Shown here: positions 27,901 through 34,584 of the stretch, piece after piece | How the letters are laid out: each line of letters starts with the position of its first letter | Position numbering within the stretch: the stretch's first letter is position 1 | From: an uncultured Clostridia bacterium | Lineage (GTDB): Bacteria > Bacillota > Clostridia > TANB77 > CAG-508 | Direction: 5' to 3' | Assembly: GCA_947624405.1 (NCBI GenBank) | Contig: CANQKB010000004.1 | Coordinates: 1-35,104 of the forward strand | Length of the DNA: 35,104 nt | Notes under the pieces: generated by a model | What the model saw: only the letters and a program-made list of their open reading frames with translations | Databases searched by the model: none | Told to the model about the DNA's origin: nothing | Made by a program: the position numbers and the translations under genes

Positions 27901-28956
27901 TGGATTTACAAAACATTCAAAAGTATCTATTATTTCTCCATTTTTGATTTTTATAGCACCTAATTCTGTGATTTTCTCTGTTCTAAAAGAAAGTCCTGTT
28001 GTTTCTAAATCTAATACACAATATGTTGTATCTAAATCTTGATTTTGTGAGCCATATACACTTGTTTGCCCATCTGGAACAAGATATGCTTCTACTCCAT
28101 AAATAACCTTGATATCTCCATTATTATCTTGTACAACGTGATTGGCAGCTGGAAAAGCTTGTACAACTCCATGGTCTGTTACTGCTATAGATTTCATTCC
28201 CCATTCTCTTGCTCTATTTATCAATTTCTCTACAGGTGTAACACCATCCATCTGGCTCATCTGTGTATGCATATGAAGTTCTACTCTTTTAACTTCACTA
28301 TGATCTTGTCTAGTATTTTCCAATTTTGCCGAAGCCTCTAAAAGTACATTTATCATTATTGTAACTTCTTTTGAAAATGGATCAAATTGAGCATTACCAG
28401 CAACTGTAACTCTAGGAGCTTTTTTTATTCTTTCCATGACGTTATCTATATCATTAGCATTGATAAACGCTTTACATGTTATTGTAGAACTTCCATCAAA
28501 AACATTCATCATTAATAGGAAATTACCTGTTTTTAGTTCTTTCAACTCTTTCTTTATAATCTTACCACAAATAACAACTTTGCCACTATCCATATTTACG
28601 TCTTTAACTCGAATTGTCTTTTCATTTATCTTTGCTCTTCTATTTCCTATAATAACTTGTGTATCTTCTTGTTCCTTAGCATCTGACTTGCTCTTTTTTG
28701 AAGAAGAAGAGCTTTTTACTATCTCTTCTTCTATATTTATTTGAATTTCATTCATTCTAAATTTTGACTTAAGATAATATTCAAATTGGAGTTTCTCTCC
28801 CATTGAAATTTTATTATTTGATTTTAAATCTATTACAAGTTTACTTGATTTCTTAAAAATATTTACACTCTTTATGCTACATTCTAATACCTTTGAATTA
28901 GAATTTGCAGCATAATCTTTAAACACATCTTTTACTAATTTTAGTTCATTTGTCAT
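24970..28956 (-). CDS. polC: DNA polymerase III alpha subunit, PolC type
   Basis: 1328 aa replicative polymerase of low-GC Gram-positives. Domains in order: N-terminal region, OB fold (RVTVAGNAQFDPFSKEV, about residue 185), PHP domain first part (ELHMHTQMSQMDGVTP), inserted DnaQ-like proofreading exonuclease (YCVLDLETTGLSF, about residue 312; HNANFDIGFLRHF), PHP second part, then polymerase core with a zinc-binding CPKCKYSDF/CPKCGEKL pair, EPDIDLNFSGEYQ (catalytic Asp pair) and the C-terminal helix-hairpin-helix end. About 100 residues shorter than B. subtilis PolC, mainly in the N-terminal part. About 1300 codons with no in-frame CGG. SD GGAGG precedes the ATG. Confidence 0.97.
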   Translation of the reverse strand: MTNELKLVKDVFKDYAANSNSKVLECSIKSVNIFKKSSKLVIDLKSNNKISMGEKLQFEYYLKSKFRMNEIQINIEEEIVKSSSSSKKSKSDAKEQEDTQVIIGNRRAKINEKTIRVKDVNMDSGKVVICGKIIKKELKELKTGNFLLMMNVFDGSSTITCKAFINANDIDNVMERIKKAPRVTVAGNAQFDPFSKEVTIMINVLLEASAKLENTRQDHSEVKRVELHMHTQMSQMDGVTPVEKLINRAREWGMKSIAVTDHGVVQAFPAANHVVQDNNGDIKVIYGVEAYLVPDGQTSVYGSQNQDLDTTYCVLDLETTGLSFRTEKITELGAIKIKNGEIIDTFECFVNPEKPIPYDVIKVTHITDDMVRDAETIDKVLPKFLEFAGDSVLVAHNANFDIGFLRHFAELQGLRLDNTYIDTLALARDMFPEYKKYKLGIIAENLNIRVDVAHRALDDVKTLVKVFEVMIKKLKEKGVTNVNGIDGAFKGEINLKNLSTYHAIILTKDYVGLKNLYKLISFSHLDYFYKKPKIPKSLYKQYSEGLIIGSACDQGELYQAILEGLSEQKIEEIASFYDYLEIQPLGNNEYLIRNGTVENKDGLIDINKKIVALGEKLNKLVVATCDVHFMDPEDEIYRRILMAGQKYDDADMQAPLFLRTTDEMLHEFGYLGKEKAYEVVVTNTNKIADLCEPISPISKEKCTPYIEGCEKTIEDIAMNRAVELYGDPLPEIVEVRLKKELDSIIKNGFSVMYIIAQKLVWKSNEDGYLVGSRGSVGSSLVAYMTGITEVNALKPHYRCPKCKYSDFSDHGVKNGFDLPDANCPKCGEKLVKDGVDIPFETFLGFNGDKEPDIDLNFSGEYQLKAHKYAEVILGKGTTFKAGTIGTIAEKTAYGYVKNYFEERNINVSSAEIERLAEGCTGVKRTTGQHPGGVIVVPTGHEIYEFCPVQHPADDPNSDIVTTHFDYHSIDKNLLKFDMLGHDDPTVIRMLQDLTGIDPKTIPLDDKETMSIFSSTKALGVEPFQIDSKVGTFGVPEFGTRFVREMLVETLPKTFEELVRISGLSHGTDVWTNNAQELVNAGTCALSEAICTRDDIMIYLINKGLPSQNSFKIMECVRKGKGLTEEQEALMREHDVPDWYIDSCKKIKYMFPKAHAVAYVTMAFRIAWFKVHIPLAYYCAFFSIRADQFDSEIMIFGKSKVREKMAEIKRLGNEASKKDESMYPVLELVLEMYERGLNFLPIDLYKSDATKFKIEDGAIRPPLNSIAGMGDVAAIGIQEARKDGEFISKQDIKKRAKVGDATISLLEKFGCVEGMSETNQLSLFDAMMM

Positions 28957-28974
28957 TTTGATATATTGCCTCCA

Positions 28975-30396
28975 TTATAACTTTATCTCTTCAAACGTAT
29001 CTTTTCTTATCTCTTTTGGTCTTTCTACTGGATATTTTCCACTAAAGCATCCAACACAAAGGTTAGGTACATAGCATTCTTTTGTTATTTCTCTTAAACT
29101 CTCTAAGCTTAAATATTCTAAACTATCTGCTCCAATTAATTGTCTTACTTCCTCTACAGTTCTGTTATATGTTACTAGATGTTCTTTATTATCTATATCT
29201 GTTCCAAAATAACATACATCCATAAATGCAGGTGATGCAATCCTTAGATGTACTTCTTTTGCTCCTGCTCTTCTTAAAACTGCAATCAATTTTGTAATTG
29301 TTGTTCCTCTTACGATTGAATCATCTATTAAAACTATTTTTTTATCCTTTACCGCTGGTTTTATTGGATTTAGTTTTAATCCAACAAGTGCCCTTCTTGT
29401 ATCTTGCGTATTTTGGATAAAAGTTCTACCTATATATTTGCTTTTTGTAAATGCCATATCATAAGGTATCCCTGATTCTTTTGAATACCCTAATGCTGCA
29501 TCTAATCCAGAATCTGGCACACCAGCTACAATATCTGCATCAACTGGTAATTGTCTTGCAAGATATCTACCAGCATTCTCTCTAAACTGATGTACACTTA
29601 TTCCATCAATTATTGAATCTGGTCTTGCGAAATATATGTATTCAAAAGCACATAATCCCTTTGGAGCATCTTCGTTTGTTTGTATTGAGTTTATTTCATT
29701 ATCTGTTACAACAACTATTTCTCCTGGTTTTATATCTCTTTCAAATTCTGCTCCAGTTATATCTAAAGCACAACTTTCTGAAGCAAATACTATTTCATTT
29801 TCTGTTTTACCTATGCAAAGTGGTTTAAATCCTTGTGGGTCTCTAACTGCAATTAATTTTCTAGATGTCATTATTAAAAGTGCATACGATCCCTTTAGAC
29901 GTTTCATTGTATTGATAATTGCTTCTTCTATTGACTTTGTTTTTAGTCTTTCTTGTACAATTACATGACAAATAACCTCTGTATCTGTAGTTGTTGAAAA
30001 AATTGCTCCATTTTCTTCAAGCTCCATACGAAGTTCCATTGCATTTGTGATGTTTCCATTGTGTACTATTGCTAAGTTTCCCTTTTTATGTCTTACTACC
30101 ATTGGTTGTGCATTTTCTTTTTTAGCTTCTCCTGTTGTAGAGTATCTATTATGGCCTATTCCCATTTTCCCTTCTGGAAGCTCGTCCAATTTGTGCTTTG
30201 GAAATACTTTTGAGACTAAACCTAATTCTTTTCTGTAAGTTATTATCCCATCTCTATTTATTGCAATACCACAACTTTCTTCGCCTCTATGTTGAAGAGC
30301 CGATAATCCTACACTTATTATTGGTGCTAAACTTTCAATTGATTTTTTTGCATATATTCCATATACTCCACATGCTTCGTTTAATTTGTTATCCAT
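28975..30396 (-). CDS. purF: Amidophosphoribosyltransferase
   Basis: 473 aa, first step of purine synthesis: glutamine plus PRPP to phosphoribosylamine. A short propeptide MDNKLNEA precedes the catalytic Cys of CGVYGI, as in the B. subtilis enzyme, which also has a [4Fe-4S] cluster; the cluster cysteines are seen in CYVPNLCVGCFSGKYP near the end. Ntn glutaminase motifs LQHRGEESCGIA, GHNRYSTTG and HNGNITN; PRPP loop VLIDDSIVRGTT. It sits alone as a purine gene upstream of polC with 18 bases between. SD GGAGGAG. Confidence 0.97.
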   Translation of the reverse strand: MDNKLNEACGVYGIYAKKSIESLAPIISVGLSALQHRGEESCGIAINRDGIITYRKELGLVSKVFPKHKLDELPEGKMGIGHNRYSTTGEAKKENAQPMVVRHKKGNLAIVHNGNITNAMELRMELEENGAIFSTTTDTEVICHVIVQERLKTKSIEEAIINTMKRLKGSYALLIMTSRKLIAVRDPQGFKPLCIGKTENEIVFASESCALDITGAEFERDIKPGEIVVVTDNEINSIQTNEDAPKGLCAFEYIYFARPDSIIDGISVHQFRENAGRYLARQLPVDADIVAGVPDSGLDAALGYSKESGIPYDMAFTKSKYIGRTFIQNTQDTRRALVGLKLNPIKPAVKDKKIVLIDDSIVRGTTITKLIAVLRRAGAKEVHLRIASPAFMDVCYFGTDIDNKEHLVTYNRTVEEVRQLIGADSLEYLSLESLREITKECYVPNLCVGCFSGKYPVERPKEIRKDTFEEIKL

Positions 30397-30420
30397 TTTT
30401 CTCCTCCATTAGAACAAGAC

Positions 30421-30448
30421 AAAACTAAGAATATAAATTCTTAGTTTT
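30421..30448 (-). terminator. Rho-independent terminator after the flavin reductase-like gene
   Basis: 12-bp perfect stem AAAACTAAGAAT / ATTCTTAGTTTT with a 4-base loop, directly after the stop at 30453. Confidence 0.75.
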
Positions 30449-30452
30449 ACAA

Positions 30453-31019
30453 TTATTTTTTCTTTTTTTGCACTGAAAATCCAAATTTTCCCATTTTTTC
30501 TCCAAGCTTATAGTATCCACCATTTGCATATGCAATCAAATCACATTTTGATATGTCAAAAGCACCGTTTTCATCAATATATTTTTCGTCTGCATTAATT
30601 GCCAGAACATCTGCTATAAACATATGATGACCACCTAAATCTTTTATTTCATCAACCTTGCATTCAATTGATACTGGGCTTTCTTTTATCATTGGGCATT
30701 TTACAAAATTTGCTTTTTCCTTAGTTAAGTGCATTTCTTTGAATTTGTCTACATCTTTACCAGATTTAACGCCACACCAATCTGTTGCATATACTAAATC
30801 TTCTGTCGTAAGATTTATAACAAATTCTTTTGTTTCTTTAATAATATTATATGAGTATCTCTCTGGTCTTACTGATATATATACTTTTGCTGGTGTTGAA
30901 CACGTAATCCCTGTCCATGCTATTGTAATTATATTGGATTTTTCCATATCTCCACATGATATCATTACTGCTGGAATTGGGTATACAAATGTTCCTGGTT
31001 TCCACATCACTTTACTCAA
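30453..31019 (-). CDS. Flavin reductase-like FMN-binding protein
   Basis: About 188 aa. It matches the flavin reductase-like/flavoredoxin family: PGTFVYPIPAVMISCGD at the start, NIITIAWTGITCSTPAKVYISVRPERYSY (FMN-binding strand and loop) and FVINLTTEDL; near the end LGGHHMFIADVL and YYKLGEKMGKFGFSV. A flavodoxin-like redox carrier or reductase with unknown partner. TTG 31019 is taken as start because AAGGAGGA lies 8 bases before it and the frame upstream (to 31091) reads as a poor Leu/Lys-rich extension. Confidence 0.85.
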   Translation of the reverse strand: MSKVMWKPGTFVYPIPAVMISCGDMEKSNIITIAWTGITCSTPAKVYISVRPERYSYNIIKETKEFVINLTTEDLVYATDWCGVKSGKDVDKFKEMHLTKEKANFVKCPMIKESPVSIECKVDEIKDLGGHHMFIADVLAINADEKYIDENGAFDISKCDLIAYANGGYYKLGEKMGKFGFSVQKKKK

Positions 31020-31209
31020 AACATTCTCCTCCTTAAATATTACTAAAAGTGTCACCATTAGTAGTATATCATTTTTTGATTTCTTTTTCAAGATATCTTT
31101 TCACTTTTATTGTATTATTTTCATATTATATTTATGACATATATTTTTGGATAGTTTTTTGAAAATCACTTTAAACTTAATTTATGCCTTGGAAAGGAAT
31201 GAATAATAT

Positions 31210-31891
31210 ATGGCTAAAATTTTAGTATATAACAATGATACAAATAGAATGGAAACATATTATAAAGGTGAGGATGAAGCCATGCCATATAATACTGGCA
31301 GAACTTTAAAAGTAAAAGAATTTAGAGGCTCTAGTAAAAGCCCTACTCTTTGGACTAGTAAACGTGCTATGCAAGCTTGGAATAGTCAAAGATATATTTG
31401 GGGAGGAGCAATTCCTGTTGGTTTTGCATTTAAAAGATCTTGGGAAGGTGGACATTCTGGTCAAAGTCAACATTATGCAGGTGTTGCCTTTGATGTTGCT
31501 CAAACATTTACAAATGCTCAAAGAAATGCTTTAAGAAATAGTGCTAAAAATTCTGGTGTTTGGTCTTATGTCGAACCCGCTTCTCTTACTCCTACATGGG
31601 TTCACTTTGATAAAAGAGCCTTAAGTTCTGCATGTGCTAGTGGTGGCTTTCCACAAGTTAAAAGAGGCAGTGTTCGGTATGTACACCTTAGTTGCCCAAG
31701 ATGATTTAAACACATTAGGCTATCCAACTGGTGGCCTTGATGGAATTTTCGGTGCTAAAACAGAAGATGCTGTAAGGAGATATCAAACTAGCCGTGGCCT
31801 TGCATCTGATGGAATAATTGGTTGCAATACTTGGCGTTCTTTACAAGAAAATGTTATTGGAACTGGCAGAACAAGTACAACAATTGATTAA
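31210..31891 (+). CDS. M15-family peptidase with C-terminal peptidoglycan-binding domain, read through one +1 shift at CGG
   Basis: 226 aa after joining. The N-terminal about 140 residues are a D-Ala-D-Ala carboxypeptidase-like (peptidase M15) domain with zinc pattern HSGQSQHYAGVAFDVA and PTWVHFD. The frame runs to RGSV, meets CGG at 31675-31677, and one base later continues GMYTLVAQDDLNTLGYPTGGLDGIFG...VRRYQ, a PG_binding_1 domain ending near ID. Without the shift the protein ends nine codons on and has no wall-binding domain. There is no signal peptide, so export would need another route, such as lysis of the mother cell. No upstream partner; SD AAAGGA about 11 bases before the ATG. Confidence 0.82.
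31675..31677 (+). other. +1 recoding site CGG between peptidase and wall-binding domain
   Basis: Context GTT CGG TAT. Shifted reading gives GTT, GGT ATG TAC (V-G-M-Y). It lies at the domain boundary, so shift efficiency would set the ratio of free to wall-binding enzyme. Confidence 0.83.
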
Positions 31892-32012
31892 ACTTATTTT
31901 TGTGCACAACTTTCAGTTTCTGCTTAGATTTTCCTATACAATAAGAAAATTGGGCGTTAACGAAATTAAAGATATCGACGTCTACATGTGCAAAATTGCT
32001 TCGCATACACAT

Positions 32013-32054
32013 AAAAAAGCACTAGTATTAATATTCTAACTAGTGCTTTTGTTT
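32013..32054. terminator. Bidirectional terminator between the M15 gene and sigE
   Basis: AAAAGCACTAGT / ACTAGTGCTTTT perfect 12-bp stem with A/T runs on both sides, between convergent genes. The 120 bases between the M15 stop and this hairpin show no gene. Confidence 0.85.
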
Positions 32055-32090
32055 ATATTAATTTGATAACTCCTATTATATATTTCAACT

Positions 32091-32809
32091 TTATCCTGTC
32101 TTACTCAAAATCTCTTTTTTCATTTTATTAATAATCTTTTTTTCTAACCTAGATATGTAACTTTGTGATATACCGAAGCATATCTGCAACTTCTTTTTGT
32201 GTTTTCTCACGTCCTGCTCTAAATCCAAATCTTAACTCCATTATATCTTTTTCTCGTGGATTTAGTTTTTCCATTGAAGCCTTCAAAAGACTTTTATCAA
32301 CTTCATCTTCTATTCTTCGTGATGTAACATCATTATCTGTACCGTAATATATCCGATAACAAAAGTTCATTTCCATCGCCATCCTGATTTAACGGTTCAT
32401 CTATTGAAATTTCCCCTTTTATTTTATTGCTTCTCCTTAAATACATAAGTATCTCATTTTCTATACATCTCGAAGCATAAGTTGCAAGTTTTATCTTTTT
32501 TTCAGTATTAAAAGTATTAATAGCTTTCATAAGTCCAATTGTACCAATAGAAATTAAATCTTCTATTCCAACGCCTGTATTTTCAAACTTTTTTGCAATA
32601 TACACAACTAGTCTTAAATTTCTTTCAACTAATGTCTGCCTCGCCTCCATATCCTTTTGTGCAAGTCTTTTTAAAACTTCCTCTTCCTCTTTTGGATCAA
32701 GTGGTGGTGGAAGTGTCTGGCTTCCTGCTATATAAAAAATATCCTGAGAACTAGGTTCTTTATTAATATATTTGAGATATAATTTATTTAAAAATTCCCA
32801 TAAATTCAT
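32091..32809 (-). CDS. sigE: Sporulation sigma factor SigE, read through two +1 shifts at CGG
   Basis: 238 aa after two shifts, matching the 239 aa of B. subtilis SigE. It starts with a pro-sequence (MNLWEFLNKLYLKY) and the usual FYIAGSQTLPPPL. Region 2: DLISIGTIGLMKAI and ATYASRCIENEILMYLRR. First shift at 32344-32342 joins LLLSDIL to GTDNDVTS, restoring the conserved DILGTD. Region 4: LNPREKDIMELRFGF, then QKEVADML; the second shift at 32175-32173 joins ADML to GISQSYISRLEKKI, the DNA-recognition helix of region 4.2, and the end MKKEILSKTG. Unshifted reading would give no region 4. It follows spoIIGA by 17 bases, the standard spoIIG operon in which SpoIIGA cleaves pro-SigE. Confidence 0.93.
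32173..32175 (-). other. +1 recoding site CGG in sigE region 4.2
   Basis: Context CTT CGG TAT. Shifted reading gives CTT, GGT ATA TCA (L-G-I-S), restoring MLGISQSYISRLE. The unshifted frame ends at RYITKLHI-stop. Confidence 0.92.
32342..32344 (-). other. +1 recoding site CGG between sigE regions 2 and 4
   Basis: Context TTA CGG TAC. Shifted reading gives TTA, GGT ACA GAT (L-G-T-D), restoring DILGTD. The unshifted frame stops after RYR. Confidence 0.92.
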
Positions 32810-32826
32810 TTAACATCTTTCCTTTC

Positions 32827-33722
32827 TTATGTTTCATCTACAAAATCAAGTCCAACAAGACCTGAATATTCCCCATTTTTTGAAATAGGTTTATTATATA
32901 TTCCGTACAATTACATTTTGCTTTTTCGTATATACTCCATCAAATTTTATGTAGGCTTCATCTGGTTTAAACCCTATTAACATACCATTTTGTTTGCCTA
33001 GCGAAGAAAATGGTATGAGTCTAAATCTTGAGATGTAATCTTCTCCTATATCTTCTTTTAAATTTTCATTTGAATATATTATTTTTTCTAATTTATCTAA
33101 TATTTCTTTTGATATTATTTCTTCTAATTTGTCCCTTGTTGCTACAATTACTGGAATTCCGTGTTATAGGTTCTTTTAAAAGATTTCCTGAATCTATCAT
33201 CGCACGAAAACTTACACTTTTTTCTTGAAATATTACTGTTATATCGCAAAACATATTACTTTTATTAAATCTATTTTTAATTGCTTTAAATGCTATATTT
33301 ATTACGCATAAGCCTACTATTGCTCCCATAAATGCAATTTTTATTGGGTATGTACCTGTTAAAAAACCATTTTTATACAATACTTCTTGTGGTTTAATAT
33401 AATAAAGTAAAAAGAATGCACATCCTCCAAAAACAAATGATGTAAGATAAAATATTATTAAGTTTTTGAATAATAACTTTACATTTTCAGGTGAAAATGC
33501 TATATACACCATTGCAATTGAAAGCATAATTTTTAAAAGAATATTCGAATACAATTCGTTTTTTGTAAGATATGTACCTATAACATATACTGCACCTAAT
33601 GTACTCGATATTAGTATTTTCAACATTTTACATTTTGATTTTGTTACAACACCTGTTGCATACAGGATAATAGTATTCATGCATACATTTTCTAAAAAGA
33701 CTACATCTAAATATATAGTCAT
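32827..33722 (-). CDS. spoIIGA: Sigma-E processing peptidase SpoIIGA, read through two +1 shifts at CGG
   Basis: 297 aa after two shifts (B. subtilis about 309). The N-terminal half starts TIYLDVVFLENVCMN and has about five membrane helices. The aspartic protease part begins SVSFRAMIDSGNLLKEPIT (catalytic Asp in DSGN); the first shift at 33161-33159 continues it as GIPVIVATRDK. The middle has SRFRLIPFSSLGKQNGMLIGFKPDEAYI, split as in the family. The second shift at 32905-32903 joins QNVIV to GIYNKPISKNGEYSGLVG, the family's C-terminal motif, ending at TAA 32827. ATG 33722 matches the family start (MxIYLDV); GTG 33737 and ATG 33734 lie in the SD-rich AAAGAGGTGATG and are less likely. Confidence 0.92.
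32903..32905 (-). other. +1 recoding site CGG near the SpoIIGA C-terminus
   Basis: Context GTA CGG AAT. Shifted reading gives GTA, GGA ATA TAT (V-G-I-Y). The codon is in frame only after the upstream shift at 33161, so the two act in series. Unshifted reading ends R-N-I-stop. Confidence 0.9.
33159..33161 (-). other. +1 recoding site CGG just after the SpoIIGA catalytic motif
   Basis: Context ACA CGG AAT. Shifted reading gives ACA, GGA ATT CCA GTA (T-G-I-P-V), the strand following DSGNLLKEPIT. Confidence 0.9.
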
Positions 33723-33751
33723 TTTCCTTCGCATCACCTCTTTCTTTGTAT

Positions 33752-33784
33752 ATTATAGTTCGTCTTTTTTTAAAATGCTGTCAA
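33752..33784 (-). promoter_or_regulatory. spoIIG-type promoter (SigA elements with long spacer, possible Spo0A box)
   Basis: On the minus strand TTGACA (33784-33779), 21-bp spacer, TATAAT (33757-33752). The over-long spacing with near-perfect hexamers resembles the B. subtilis spoIIG promoter (22 bp), which needs Spo0A~P. AGACGAA in the spacer (33765-33759) matches the 0A box TGNCGAA at 6 of 7; TGTCAAA sequences overlap -35 and recur at 33885-33891. Confidence 0.6.
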
Positions 33785-33914
33785 ATTGTGCAGTAGAAAA
33801 AAAGAAATAATCTTTGTTTTTTGATTATTTCTTTGAAAATTACCATATTTTTTCATTTTTTATTAAAAAAATCCCATAAAATTCTGTCAAATTATATTAT
33901 TTTCTAAAATTTAC

Positions 33915-33943
33915 TTGCACAAAGTTTTTTTTGAATATATAAT
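33915..33943 (+). promoter_or_regulatory. SigA-type promoter for the TetR-family gene
   Basis: TTGCAC (33915-33920), 17-bp spacer, TATAAT (33938-33943), 44 bases before the ATG. It diverges from the spoIIGA promoter. Confidence 0.65.
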
Positions 33944-33987
33944 TAAGTGTAGTAAACTTGAATTTTAAATTATAAAGAGGTATATAT

Positions 33988-34570
33988 ATGAATAGAACTA
34001 AACGTAAAATTTTTGAAACTTCAATGAATTTATTTGCAACTAAAGGATATGATGCAACAAGTATTGAGGAAATCACTTCTGTTGTTGGAGTTGCAAAAGG
34101 TACTCTTTACTATCACTTTTCTAGTAAAGAAGAAATTTTTAATTTTTTAATTGAAGAAGGAATGAAATTGCTAAAAAATAGCATGTTTATTAAAGTTGCA
34201 GCCTGCAATACACTATCGCAGAAACTAAAAGCTATCCTACTTATGCAAATTAAAGTTATGGTTAAATACCAGGATTTTATGACATTAGTTCTTAGTGACA
34301 GCTTAGGAAAAGGCTCTCGTAATTTAACTTGTAGAAAATATGTTTTTGAATACATCGATATCGTTAAAGATATTATTACTGAAAGCGTTAATAATCGGTG
34401 AAAATGATACAAGTATTGTTGTTAATATGGATTCAATTCCAACTATTGCTTGTAGCCTTTTTGGTACAACCTATTCTATTTTGCTATATAAAATTAAGTC
34501 TGGAAAAGAACTTGACATAAAATCCCTATATAATGAGTATGAAAATATCATTTTTCATAATTATACTTAA
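33988..34570 (+). CDS. TetR/AcrR-family transcriptional regulator, read through one +1 shift at CGG
   Basis: 193 aa after joining, the normal TetR size. N-terminal helix-turn-helix: RKIFETSMNLFATKGYDATSIEEI, then GVAKGTLYYHFSSKEEIFNFLI (recognition helix with YYHF). The ligand-binding half continues to DIITESVNN, where CGG (34396-34398) is followed by TGA; one base later the frame goes on as GENDTSIVVNMDSIPTIA to HNYT. Without the shift the last third of the ligand/dimer domain would be missing. The effector and target are unknown; no transporter neighbour is visible. SD AGAGGT, promoter TTGCAC-17-TATAAT. Confidence 0.85.
34396..34398 (+). other. +1 recoding site CGG followed by stop TGA in the TetR gene
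   Basis: Context AAT CGG TGA. Shifted reading gives AAT, GGT GAA AAT (N-G-E-N). As at 19621, non-shifting ribosomes end at the next codon. Confidence 0.85.
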
Positions 34571-34584
34571 TATTTACTTTCACA

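Noticed and set aside
30658..31137. Plus-strand open frame opposite the flavin reductase gene
   Set aside because: Antisense to a family-recognised gene; no SD and low-complexity translation.
31818..32039. Small plus-strand frame after the M15 gene
   Set aside because: Overlaps the peptidoglycan-binding domain in another frame and runs into the terminator; no SD or homology.
2597..34570. Explaining the ten frameshifts as sequencing errors or pseudogene decay
   Set aside because: All are +1, all sit exactly at an in-frame CGG, no other frameshift or premature stop type occurs in the window, and core genes such as sigE and spoIIGA are otherwise intact. Random error or decay would give mixed types and positions. 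Raw reads would still settle it.
2597..34570. CGG reassigned to another single amino acid or to stop
   Set aside because: In each case the frame after CGG loses homology and soon meets a stop, while the +1 frame resumes it at once. A triplet reassignment cannot give this.
2597..34570. Classical slippery-sequence (P-site re-pairing) +1 frameshifting
   Set aside because: Codons before CGG differ (GTA, GCA, AAC, ATA, GTT, CTT, TTA, ACA, AAT) and mostly could not re-pair one base on. No common heptamer, upstream SD-like element or downstream structure was seen.
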